In this document: piece by piece, positions 25,096-32,816 of the stretch | How positions within the stretch are numbered: the first letter of the stretch is position 1 | How the letters are laid out: every line of letters starts with the position of its first letter | NCBI GenBank assembly: GCA_022561985.1 | Contig: JADFQE010000006.1 | Span: 1 to 42,783 of the forward strand | Direction of reading: 5' to 3' | Origin: Chloroflexota bacterium | GTDB taxonomy: Bacteria; Chloroflexota; Dehalococcoidia; Lucifugimonadales; Australimonadaceae | Length of the DNA: 42,783 nucleotides | The notes under the pieces: model-generated | Databases searched by the model: none | Told to the model about the DNA's origin: nothing | The model's input: the letters and a program-made list of their open reading frames with translations, nothing else | Program-made: the position numbers and the translations under genes

Positions 25096-28000
25096 CTATC
25101 GCCAGTCCTTGGAGGGCGGGGAAGCCGCCCCGAGGCCTTCGATGGGCTCGACGTGGCGGACGACGACGTTCATCGTGCCCTCGCGGTGCGAGACGGTGCC
25201 CGTGATCAGCAGGACCGGCGCGCGGATGACGTGGCGGTACCGCTTGTAAATCGCGGGCCACACCACGACCGGCGTGTGGCCGAGCTCGTCCTCCAGCGTG
25301 AGGAAGTAGGCGGCGGCCTGCGGGTGCTGGCGGCGGACGACGAGGCCGGCGACGCGCACTTCCGCGCCGTCCGCCAACCCCCACAGCTCGGCGCTCATGG
25401 TCACGTCCGGCAGGCGGTCGCGCAGATACGCCATGAGGTGCGAGCGCGGGTGGATGCCCATGGTGCGGTACTCGCCCTCCATGGTCTCCCAGGGGGTCTG
25501 CGCGGGAAGCGCGGCCATGTCCTGCTCGACGGGCAGCGGCAGCGCGAGCTGGGCCCCGGTCCGCCGATAGCGCAGGCCGATCTCCCACCTGGTGTCCCGC
25601 CTGGTGTCTCGCTGGGCACCTCGATCTAGCTCGTCCAGCGCGCCGGCGTCGGCCAGGTTGTCCAGCGGCTCCTGCCGGATGGAGGTGCGCGCCATGAGGT
25701 CCGCGACGGAGGAGTACGGCCCGTTGGCGTCGCGCTCCGCCACGATGCCCTCGGCGACGCTTGGGCCGACCGCCTCGACGTTCAGCAGGCCGAGCAGGAG
25801 CGCGTCTCCTTTAACTACTCCCTCGCCTGAGCGGGCTCCGCCCAGCGGCTCACACTGGATCACGCACCGCTCGCGGCTGCGGTTCACGTCGGGGTTGAGC
25901 ACCGGGACCCCGTGGCGCTTGGCGTCCTCCTTGAGCGTCTCCAGGTTGTAGAAGCCCATCGGCTGCTCGTTGAACAATCCCACGTAGAACTCCAGCGGGT
26001 AGTGGTACTTGAGCCAGGCCATCTGGTAGGCCGTGACGCCGAAGGCGTAGGCGTGGGACTCCGGGAACATGTAGTGGCCGTTGAACTTCGCGAAGATGCG
26101 CGCGGCCGTCGCCTCGTCCACGCCACGGTCGTGTGCGCCGTCGCGGAAGCGGGGCCACCAGTACGTGAGGATGGACTCCTGCTCGTCGAGCCGGCCGTGG
26201 GCGCGCCGGAACTCCTCGGCCTCGGTGGGCGAGAAGCCCGCCACGTGGACCGCCAGCTCGTTGAACTGGTCCTGGAAGAGGACGACGCCGCGCGTGCGCT
26301 TCAGGGCGGGGGCCTCCAGCGGGTGCTCGTAGCGCTCGATGCCCGCGGTGCGCCGGCGGATGAACTCGCTCACGCCGTCGTTCGCGCCGACGCCGGGGCG
26401 GACGGCCGCGACCTCGAAGGCCATGTCCACGAGGTTGCGGGGCTTGATGCGCGTGATGGTCTGCATCTGGGCCGCGGACTCGATCTGGAAGATGCCGATG
26501 GTGTCGGCCCGGTGCATCATCGCGTAGACACCCTCGTCCTCGAAGTCGATCTGCGAGAGGTCGAGCAGCTCGCCGGTGCGCTCCTCGATCAGCCGCACCG
26601 CCTCCTGCATCTGCGAGAGCGCACCGAGGGCCAGGAAGTCGATCTTCACGAACCCCGCGTCCTCGATCGAGTGCTTGTCCCACTGGCAGATGTAGCGGCC
26701 GTCGATCGCGCTCGGCTGAACGGGCACCGAGTCCAGGAGCGGCGTGGACGAGAGCACCATCCCGCCGGGGTGCTGCGCGATGCCGCGCGGGAAGCCGTCG
26801 AGCTGCGCGGCGAGGTCGATCAGGTCGCGCCAGACCGGGGAGCCGGCCTTGTCCCGGAAATCTGGCATCGCTCCCATCTCCTCGCGCAGCTGCCCTGGTC
26901 CGGCGTGCTCGGTCTGCTTGGCCAGCTTGTCCAGCTGGTCCTTCGGCAGGCCGAGGGCGAGGCCCAGGTCGCGGATCGCACCGCGTATCTTGTAGGTGGG
27001 GAAGGCCGCGGTCAGCGCCGCGCGCTCCCAGCCGTAGCGCGCGTGCACGCGCTTGATCAGCTCCTCCCGGATGTCCCGTGGGAAGTCGAGGTCGATGTCC
27101 GGCACGGTGACCAACTCCTCCGGCAGGAAGCGGTCGAGGCCCAGGTCGTAGGTGAGCGGGTCGATGTGCGAGAGGCCGAGCAGGTAGGCGGCGAGCAAGG
27201 CGACGGAGGAGCCGCGGCCGCGGCCCGGCGGCGCCGCCTCGATGGGCGTCTCCGGGTCGACCAACCCCAGGTCGACCTGCACCTCGCGGGCGATCCCGAT
27301 GATCTCGTGGTACATGAGCAGCAGGCCAGCGAGGCCGTGGCGCTCGATGCGGCGCATCTCCTCCCGCAGGCGTGCGTCGGCCTCCGGCGTGAGCGAGCCG
27401 TAGCGGCGCCGGGCGGCCTCCCGGCAGAGGTGGTCGAGGTAGGTGATGGGCGTGTGGCCCGGCGGCACGGGGGGGTCCGGGAAGCGGTACGCGAGGCCGC
27501 CCGTCGGATCGAAGGCGCACCGCTCGGCGATGGCCATCGTGGCGGCCAGCGCCTCGGGCAGCTCGCGGAAGAGCCGGGCCATCTGCGCGGGCGACTTGAG
27601 GTAGAACTCGGCGTTGGCCCGCCGCTCTCGATGCGACTCTTCGAGGCTCTTGCGGTGGCGGATCGCGACCAGGCAGTCCTGGAGGCGGTGGCGGTCCCGC
27701 ACGTGGTAGTGGACGTTGTTGGTGGCAACGAGCGGGACGCCGGTCTCCCGCCCGAGCGCAACGAGTGCCTTGATGCGAGACGTGTCGCCGTGCACCAGGT
27801 TCTGCTGGAGCTCCAGGTAGACGTTCCCCTCGCCGAACCACTCGGCGTACCGCCGGAGCAGGGCCGCGGCCTCCTCGTGCCTGCCGTCCACGAGCAGCCG
27901 AGGCACGGGGCCGTCGGCGCACCCCGTGAGCAGGACCAGCCCCTCGGCGTGCTCGGGCAGGAGCGCTGGGTCCATCTCCGGTGCGCGGCGGTCGCTGAAG

Positions 28001-28398
28001 GCGTGGGAGAGCGAGATCAGGTTGCAGAGGTTGCGGTAGCCCGCCGGCGTGGCGGCAAGCAGTGTGAGGTGCAAGGGCACGGCCCTTGACCCACTCGCCA
28101 GCGCCGGCCGGGGGGACTGCGCGGAGGCGGCTGAGCGCTGGCCGGGCTGCCGTTGTGGAGCGGCAGCGGGTGCCTGCGCGGGGCCCGCCAGCGTGACCTC
28201 GGCCCCGGTGATCGGCTTAACGCCGGCACGCTTGGCCTTGCGGGCGAAGCGCAGCGCCCCGCACAGGTTGTCGTGGTCGGTGAGCGCGAGCGCCGGGTAG
28301 CCCAGCTCGGCCGCGCGGCCCACCAGCTCCTCGATGGTGGAGGCGCCGTTCTGGAAGGAGAAGTTGGAGTGGGCGTGGAGCTCGACGTACTCAGCCAT
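25096..28398 (-). CDS. dnaE2: Error-prone DNA polymerase DnaE2 (ImuC)
   Basis: The 1100-residue C-family polymerase starts with an intact PHP domain (VELHAHSNFSFQNGAS). It has the catalytic Asp pair in VPDIDLDFPRD, the third Asp in FVKIDFLALGAL, and the C-terminal HhH and OB-fold parts (EVRVAGLVVRRQHPQAAAYF). The length and the absence of a beta-binding/tau-binding long tail fit DnaE2 rather than replicative DnaE1 (about 1150-1200). It copies past DNA damage as part of a mutasome with ImuB, encoded in the same operon. Its ATG overlaps the DUF6504 gene by 8 bases, implying translational coupling. The ribosome site itself is weak. Confidence 0.94.
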   Translation of the reverse strand: MAEYVELHAHSNFSFQNGASTIEELVGRAAELGYPALALTDHDNLCGALRFARKAKRAGVKPITGAEVTLAGPAQAPAAAPQRQPGQRSAASAQSPRPALASGSRAVPLHLTLLAATPAGYRNLCNLISLSHAFSDRRAPEMDPALLPEHAEGLVLLTGCADGPVPRLLVDGRHEEAAALLRRYAEWFGEGNVYLELQQNLVHGDTSRIKALVALGRETGVPLVATNNVHYHVRDRHRLQDCLVAIRHRKSLEESHRERRANAEFYLKSPAQMARLFRELPEALAATMAIAERCAFDPTGGLAYRFPDPPVPPGHTPITYLDHLCREAARRRYGSLTPEADARLREEMRRIERHGLAGLLLMYHEIIGIAREVQVDLGLVDPETPIEAAPPGRGRGSSVALLAAYLLGLSHIDPLTYDLGLDRFLPEELVTVPDIDLDFPRDIREELIKRVHARYGWERAALTAAFPTYKIRGAIRDLGLALGLPKDQLDKLAKQTEHAGPGQLREEMGAMPDFRDKAGSPVWRDLIDLAAQLDGFPRGIAQHPGGMVLSSTPLLDSVPVQPSAIDGRYICQWDKHSIEDAGFVKIDFLALGALSQMQEAVRLIEERTGELLDLSQIDFEDEGVYAMMHRADTIGIFQIESAAQMQTITRIKPRNLVDMAFEVAAVRPGVGANDGVSEFIRRRTAGIERYEHPLEAPALKRTRGVVLFQDQFNELAVHVAGFSPTEAEEFRRAHGRLDEQESILTYWWPRFRDGAHDRGVDEATAARIFAKFNGHYMFPESHAYAFGVTAYQMAWLKYHYPLEFYVGLFNEQPMGFYNLETLKEDAKRHGVPVLNPDVNRSRERCVIQCEPLGGARSGEGVVKGDALLLGLLNVEAVGPSVAEGIVAERDANGPYSSVADLMARTSIRQEPLDNLADAGALDELDRGAQRDTRRDTRWEIGLRYRRTGAQLALPLPVEQDMAALPAQTPWETMEGEYRTMGIHPRSHLMAYLRDRLPDVTMSAELWGLADGAEVRVAGLVVRRQHPQAAAYFLTLEDELGHTPVVVWPAIYKRYRHVIRAPVLLITGTVSHREGTMNVVVRHVEPIEGLGAASPPSKDWR

Positions 28399-28699
28399 CG
28401 CGCTGCCGGTACCACCGCCCCGTCGCACGATCCCCCGTCGCACGATCAAAGAAAAGCGTGAGCCGCCTCCCTCCCTCCAGCAGCACCTCGAAGTAGGTCC
28501 GCGCGACGCTCACCTCGCGCCACCACTCGTCGTCGATGCGCCAGACGTCCTCGACTCGGGCCACCGGCAGCCGCACGCCCCGCTCCCACACAGCGATGGG
28601 CCGCTCGCCGTCGGCCTCGGCCTCGACGCGCACGGGCTGCGGTTGGTTCAGGGGACGAAAGGCACCAGCGCCCGACGCCGCTCCGGCATCCGCGACCAT
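28391..28699 (-). CDS. DUF6504-like small protein of the ImuB-DnaE2 operon
   Basis: The 102-residue protein carries PVRVEAEADGERPIAVWERG, then VEDVWRIDDEWWRE, YFEVLLEGG and a terminal ATGRWYRQ. This matches the DUF6504 family, usually found between imuB and dnaE2 in actinobacteria and related lineages. A strong GGAGGTGGAG precedes the ATG. The gene overlaps imuB by 52 bases and dnaE2 by 8 bases, so all three are translated together. The function is not established; a mutasome accessory role is inferred from the fixed context. In this operon it stands where other bacteria have imuA elsewhere in the cassette. Confidence 0.8.
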   Translation of the reverse strand: MVADAGAASGAGAFRPLNQPQPVRVEAEADGERPIAVWERGVRLPVARVEDVWRIDDEWWREVSVARTYFEVLLEGGRRLTLFFDRATGDRATGRWYRQRDG

Positions 28700-29844
28700 G
28701 GCTCCACCTCCCTGATGTGATAGATGGGCGGCTGCACGCCGAGCCGCTCCCGCAGCTGGCGCACCGCCTCCTCGAGGTTCTGCTGCCGGCGGACGTCGAG
28801 GAACAAGCTCTCCTGCCGGCCGCCCTCGCCGGTGATGGCCGAGAGCGTCAGCCGCAGGTCCTCCAGCGGCCCCGGCGGCGGACGGCCCTCAAGCGTGGTG
28901 CGCACGAGGGGGAGGGCGTGCTCGCGGCTGCCGATGGGTGCGCGGAAGACCATGCGCTTGCTCCACCGTGGCCCGCTCAGCACCTCACCACTCAGGACAC
29001 ACACCCGCGCGAAGCGGCCGCGCATCGACGGCGCGGCGAAGACCCGCCCCAGCAGGCTGTCCACGGCGGCGACGATGGACTCCACCGTGCCCAGGGGGAT
29101 GGCGAAGTCGATGCCGGCTGTCACCGTCTCCTGGGAGACGCGCGGCACGAAGGGGCGCCGGTCGGTCCCGTTCGCCAGCTCCCACATCCGCATGCCCTCG
29201 CGGCCGAACTGGGCCTGGACGCTCCCGAGCGGGAGGGCGGCGATCTGGCCGAGCGTGCGCAGACCGAAGCGCTTCAGCCGCTCGGCGGTGGCCCAGGGCA
29301 CGGGCAGGAGGTCCACCGGGAGCGGCCCGAGGAACCCGGCTGCGGGATCGGGCGCGCGCCGGACGCACCCCGGCTCCGCCTGCTCCGCGGCCACCGATGC
29401 GACGAAGCGGCTGCTCCCCACCCCGACGCGCGGGCCCAGGTGGGCCGGGACGGTGCGCAGGAGCGCCTCGGCCAGCTGGTCGAGGCCGCCGAAGAGCAGC
29501 TCGAGGCCGGTGACCCGAACGTCCGCATGCCCCAGGCTCTCCTCCTGCACATCAGCGCTCAGGGCCTCGATGGCCGAAAGCACCGCGTCGAACACCGCCC
29601 GGTAGTGCACGGGGTCGGGCTCGACGAGCGTCGCGCCCGCACACACGCTCAGCGCCTCGGACAGCCCCATGCCGGCCACGACGCCCGTGGCCTCGGGCGA
29701 TGCGTCGAGCACGACACGCTGCGACCCGGAGAGCTTGGCGACGACCACCGGCCGTCCCCTGAGGGACGGCTGCCGCTGGACCTCTGCTTTGACCGGCAGG
29801 TGGTCGATGAGCACACATGCGAACACTGGAACACCCCGCGCCAT
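28648..29844 (-). CDS. imuB: ImuB, catalytically inactive Y-family polymerase-like mutasome hub
   Basis: The 398-residue protein has the Y-family fold. The first acidic residue is kept (Asp14 in LIDHLPVKAEV), but the catalytic Asp-Glu pair is replaced by Gly105-His106 (QEESLGHADVRVTG), so it cannot polymerise. This is the hallmark of ImuB, which links DnaE2 to the sliding clamp. A helix-hairpin-helix region follows (ERLKRFGLRTLGQIAALPLG), then the little-finger-like C-terminal domain. No clear clamp-binding QxxLxxF is seen, although RQESLFLDV near the C-terminus is a candidate. A LexA-type box lies 22 bases ahead of the ATG; no good ribosome site is visible. Confidence 0.88.
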   Translation of the reverse strand: MARGVPVFACVLIDHLPVKAEVQRQPSLRGRPVVVAKLSGSQRVVLDASPEATGVVAGMGLSEALSVCAGATLVEPDPVHYRAVFDAVLSAIEALSADVQEESLGHADVRVTGLELLFGGLDQLAEALLRTVPAHLGPRVGVGSSRFVASVAAEQAEPGCVRRAPDPAAGFLGPLPVDLLPVPWATAERLKRFGLRTLGQIAALPLGSVQAQFGREGMRMWELANGTDRRPFVPRVSQETVTAGIDFAIPLGTVESIVAAVDSLLGRVFAAPSMRGRFARVCVLSGEVLSGPRWSKRMVFRAPIGSREHALPLVRTTLEGRPPPGPLEDLRLTLSAITGEGGRQESLFLDVRRQQNLEEAVRQLRERLGVQPPIYHIREVEPWSRMPERRRALVPFVP

Positions 29845-29866
29845 CGGGTGGAGGCCGAAGGGTATG

Positions 29867-29880
29867 AGAACTGTCGTTCT
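29867..29880. promoter_or_regulatory. LexA-type SOS operator of the imuB operon
   Basis: AGAAC-TGTC-GTTCT is a perfect palindromic GAAC-N4-GTTC box, the LexA/DinR recognition pattern of Gram-positive and actinobacterial-type LexA. It sits 23-36 bases upstream of the imuB start and inside the spacer of a possible promoter (TTGTCT, 17 bases, ATACCC on the minus strand). A repressor bound here would block transcription until DNA damage. Confidence 0.75.
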
Positions 29881-30123
29881 AAAGACAACGGGGAGTTGTC
29901 AGCCCAATAGCAAACAGGCTAAAGCTGGTCGTCGTCCGGGATTAGCCGTAAACTGCAGTCCTCCCATCCGAGCCGTGCTGGCCTGCGCGCGGAATCCGAT
30001 CGGGAGGGCCGTTGATCGAGAAGGCCGCGGGCGGCGATCGGGAAGAGATCGCTCGTGAAATCGGATTAGCCTAAACAATCCCGCAAGACGGGCAAGCCGT
30101 CTGGGCGGACAGGGAGGAAGAGA

Positions 30124-30984
30124 ATGATTCTGGTTACGGGCGCAACGGGAAACGTGGCGAGCGTCTTGATACCGATGCTACTCCAGTCCGGCCAGCAGGT
30201 GCGGGGGCTGGTGCACGAGGAGGCCAAGGCCTCGGGGCTGAGGGACCAGGGGGCCGAGGTGGTGGTGGCCGATCTGGAGAAGCCCGAGACCCTGGACGCG
30301 GCGGTGGCCGGCGTCGAAAGGATCTACCTCATCATCGACAACGGGCCGAACGGCGCGCAGCACGGCATCAACCTCATCGACGCGGTGAAGCGGTCCGGGG
30401 GCCGGCCCCAGGTCGTCAGGCAGGGCATGTTCGGCGACAGCCGCAGCCGTCTCAACCACCAACACGAGCAGGTAGCGGCGGCGCTGGCCGAGTCCGGGCT
30501 GCCGGTGACGACCCTGAGGCCCACGTTCTTCATGCAGAACACGCTGGCCGGGGCACAGACCGTCGCATCAGCGGGCCAGCTCTACTGGGCCATGAACGAC
30601 GCCAAGCTGGCGATGATAGACATCCGCGACATAGCCGAGTGCGCGACGGCCGTGCTGACCTCGGATGGCCACGCCGGCGAGGCTTATGTCCTCACCGGCC
30701 CGCAGGCGGTCTCGTTCCACGACGTCGCCAATGCCCTGTCCGGTGCGCTCAACAAGCCGGTGACCTACATAAACGTACCCAACGAGGCCTTGGTTCAGTC
30801 GATGACCGAGATGGGCATCCCCGAGTGGACGGCGCAGGGCTTCGCCGAGCTCATGGACGGCTTCAAAGACGGTTTCGCCAAGGAGGCGACCGACAACGTA
30901 GAGCGGCTCACCGGCCACCCGGCCCGCTCTGTTGAAACATTCGCACACGACTTCGCCGGGTTCTTCGGCGGCGGCCAGGGCTAG
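30124..30984 (+). CDS. NmrA-like NAD(P)-binding atypical SDR
   Basis: The 286-residue protein begins MILVTGATGNVASVLIPMLL, the G-x-x-G-x-x-x Rossmann variant of NmrA/QOR2/isoflavone-reductase-like proteins. VVRQGMFGDSRS and TTLRPTFFMQNTLAG follow, where classical SDRs have Ser-Tyr-Lys. Members are NAD(P)H quinone or azo reductases, or redox sensors without catalysis. A GGGAGGAAG ribosome site precedes the ATG. It is divergent from the imuB operon, and its upstream region contains two imperfect copies of GGATTAGCC(G)TAAAC. Confidence 0.86.
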   Translation: MILVTGATGNVASVLIPMLLQSGQQVRGLVHEEAKASGLRDQGAEVVVADLEKPETLDAAVAGVERIYLIIDNGPNGAQHGINLIDAVKRSGGRPQVVRQGMFGDSRSRLNHQHEQVAAALAESGLPVTTLRPTFFMQNTLAGAQTVASAGQLYWAMNDAKLAMIDIRDIAECATAVLTSDGHAGEAYVLTGPQAVSFHDVANALSGALNKPVTYINVPNEALVQSMTEMGIPEWTAQGFAELMDGFKDGFAKEATDNVERLTGHPARSVETFAHDFAGFFGGGQG

Positions 30985-31174
30985 GCGCCGAGCCGCGTGC
31001 CAAAGAGGGGCGCGGCGCCATCTTGCAGCGACGAGCACCTGCGGGTTCGCCGACACTGCAATCAGCTACAGCTAGTTCGGGTCCGCCTCAGTGGGATCAG
31101 CGTGAGTCTCGTGAGCCGGCTTCGGCCGCTTGCCGCACACGAACTGCATTCCGTCTCGCCGCTCCCCGATCCAC

Positions 31175-31867
31175 TTAGCCGCCCAGGAACCGATAGCCGA
31201 TCGAAGGCTCCGTCTTGATGTAGCGCGGGGCGTTGGCATCGTCGCCGAGCTTCTGGCGCAGGCGGTTGATGAAGACGCGGACGTACTCGCGCTCCTCCCC
31301 GTACTCCGGCCCCCACACCTGGTGCAGCAGCGTGCGATACGTCAGCACTTTCCCGCGGTTCGAGATCAGCTCGCGCAGCAGGTTGAACTCCGTCGCCGTG
31401 AGCTCTACCAGCCTCCCGCCGACGGTCGTCGTGCGGGTCGCCATGTTCACTTCGAGGTCGCCGCTTGTGTAGGTGGCCTCGCCGGAGGGCTCGTTGGCAC
31501 GGTCGCTGCGGCGGAGCACAGCGGCGATCCGTGCGAGCAGCTCCGGCGTGCTGAACGGCTTCACCACATAGTCGTCAGCTCCGGCCAACAGGATGCGGGT
31601 CTTCACCTCCTGGTCGTCGAGACCGCTCAGCATGATGATTGGCACCTGCGACCACGCTCGCACGCGGCGGCACACCTCCAGGCCGCTCAGCCGGGGCATC
31701 AGCACGTCGAGGAGCACCAGATCGAACGGCTCGCTGCGAAGGAGATCGATCGCCTCCTGGCCGTCGCGGGCAGCCGATGGCAGCGCGCCCCCGCTGCGTA
31801 ACGCCTCACTCACCTCTCGGATAAGCCCTGGGTCGTCGTCGACGACCAGGATCCGCTTGCCTTCCAC
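31175..31867 (-). CDS. OmpR/PhoB-family response regulator
   Basis: The 230-residue regulator has an N-terminal receiver (ILVVDDDPG acidic pocket, phospho-acceptor Asp54 in VLLDVLMP, Lys in VVKPFS). Its winged-helix DNA-binding domain (TATEFNLLRELISNRGKVLT, YVRVFINRLRQKLG) ends in GYRFLGG. I start at a GTG at 31867 behind GAGGGAGG, which gives the typical family length; the frame extends to 32092 but that sequence is not receiver-like. It is divergent from the SipW-type peptidase. A partner kinase could be the CHASE kinase at 32817, though on the opposite strand. Confidence 0.9.
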   Translation of the reverse strand: MEGKRILVVDDDPGLIREVSEALRSGGALPSAARDGQEAIDLLRSEPFDLVLLDVLMPRLSGLEVCRRVRAWSQVPIIMLSGLDDQEVKTRILLAGADDYVVKPFSTPELLARIAAVLRRSDRANEPSGEATYTSGDLEVNMATRTTTVGGRLVELTATEFNLLRELISNRGKVLTYRTLLHQVWGPEYGEEREYVRVFINRLRQKLGDDANAPRYIKTEPSIGYRFLGG

Positions 31868-32085
31868 AGCCTCCCTCTCATCGGCGCCGGTCAGCCCGAG
31901 CCCCAACCAGTCTCGGCCAAGACCAAGGGGCACGCAAGCGATCCGGTAGTCGTTAATCCACCTTCGATGCATCCGGGCGCTAGGCTCGCTCGGCGGACTC
32001 ACACACGATCCACACAGAACGCCGGCGGCATCCACACCAGAGGCCGTCATTGTTGGACACGGCAGAACGCAAGCAGAGGTGTTCA

Positions 32086-32646
32086 ATGGCACTTCCTGGC
32101 ATCTCGCATCGCGGCATTACCCTGCGGAGTAGCAACGTCCGCATGGTGGTCCGCAGGGCGACCGTGGTGGCGCTCATCGCCATCGTCCTCGCGATCGTGT
32201 ACAGCGTCTCGCAGGGGCTCCGGCCGCTCATCGTCTACAGCGGCAGCATGGAGCCCACGATCCCCACCGGCTCCGTCGTCGTCGTGAAGCCAACGAGCCC
32301 CGAAAACCTCTACGTGGGTGACGTTATCACCGTCAACCGGCCCGGCGGTCTGGGCATCGTCACGCACCGAATCCAATCGATGCAGGTGGTCAACGGCCGA
32401 AACGTGTTTCAGACGAAGGGAGACGCCAACGACTTCCCCGATCCTCAGCTATTCACCCTGGAGCACCAGGCGGGCCGCGTCGTGGGGCGCGTGCCGTACC
32501 TCGGCTACGCCATGGTGTACGCAAGCAGCCCACTCATACGTATGGCCCTCGTGGCCGTATCGGTCTACTCCGTGCTCATGGTGTCCTCGAAGCGGCGCGC
32601 GCGCCCGAGCGCTCTCGGACCGGGCGAGGGAGGACGACATGCCTGA
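32086..32646 (+). CDS. sipW: Signal peptidase I, SipW/ER type
   Basis: The 186-residue membrane protein has TM1 at 25-45, then VYSGSMEPTIPTGSVVVV with nucleophile Ser54, and a His94 in IVTHRIQ in place of the Lys of bacterial Lep. TKGDAND (Asp113) and a second TM near 155-172 follow. The Ser-His pair places it with SipW of Bacillus and the archaeal/ER enzymes, which cleave TasA/camelysin-like precursors. The ATG at 32086 is preceded by AGAGGTG. A TasA-like protein is encoded 8.1 kb downstream on the same strand and is the probable substrate. The stop overlaps the start of a small ORF. Confidence 0.85.
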   Translation: MALPGISHRGITLRSSNVRMVVRRATVVALIAIVLAIVYSVSQGLRPLIVYSGSMEPTIPTGSVVVVKPTSPENLYVGDVITVNRPGGLGIVTHRIQSMQVVNGRNVFQTKGDANDFPDPQLFTLEHQAGRVVGRVPYLGYAMVYASSPLIRMALVAVSVYSVLMVSSKRRARPSALGPGEGGRHA

Positions 32647-32785
32647 GGAACCCTCGATGGACGCACGTATCGACGAGGCGAATGAGCGACGCGAGTGGGC
32701 TCGCGAGGTGCTGCAGCGATGGCTCATCGACCTCGGCTACGCCCCGCTCCGTTGGGCGCAGGAGCTGCGGGCGCAGCGGAATTAG
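32639..32785 (+). CDS. Small protein of 48 residues overlapping the signal peptidase gene
   Basis: GGGAGGACGAC precedes an ATG located inside the last codons of the SipW gene (8-base overlap), which suggests coupled translation. The product (MPEEPSMDARIDEANERREW to APLRWAQELRAQRN) is predicted helical and charged, with no TM. I recognise no family. Its position suggests a role with the peptidase or with the kinase that starts 31 bases later. Confidence 0.55.
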   Translation: MPEEPSMDARIDEANERREWAREVLQRWLIDLGYAPLRWAQELRAQRN

Positions 32786-32816
32786 CAGCGGCCACGCTAC
32801 AATCCAGGGAGGGAAA

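Noticed and set aside
25912-28089. 725-codon open frame on the plus strand
   Set aside because: It is the antisense shadow of dnaE2; no protein-like motif and no ribosome site.
28717-29910. 397-codon open frame on the plus strand
   Set aside because: It is the antisense shadow of imuB, with shadow-type composition.
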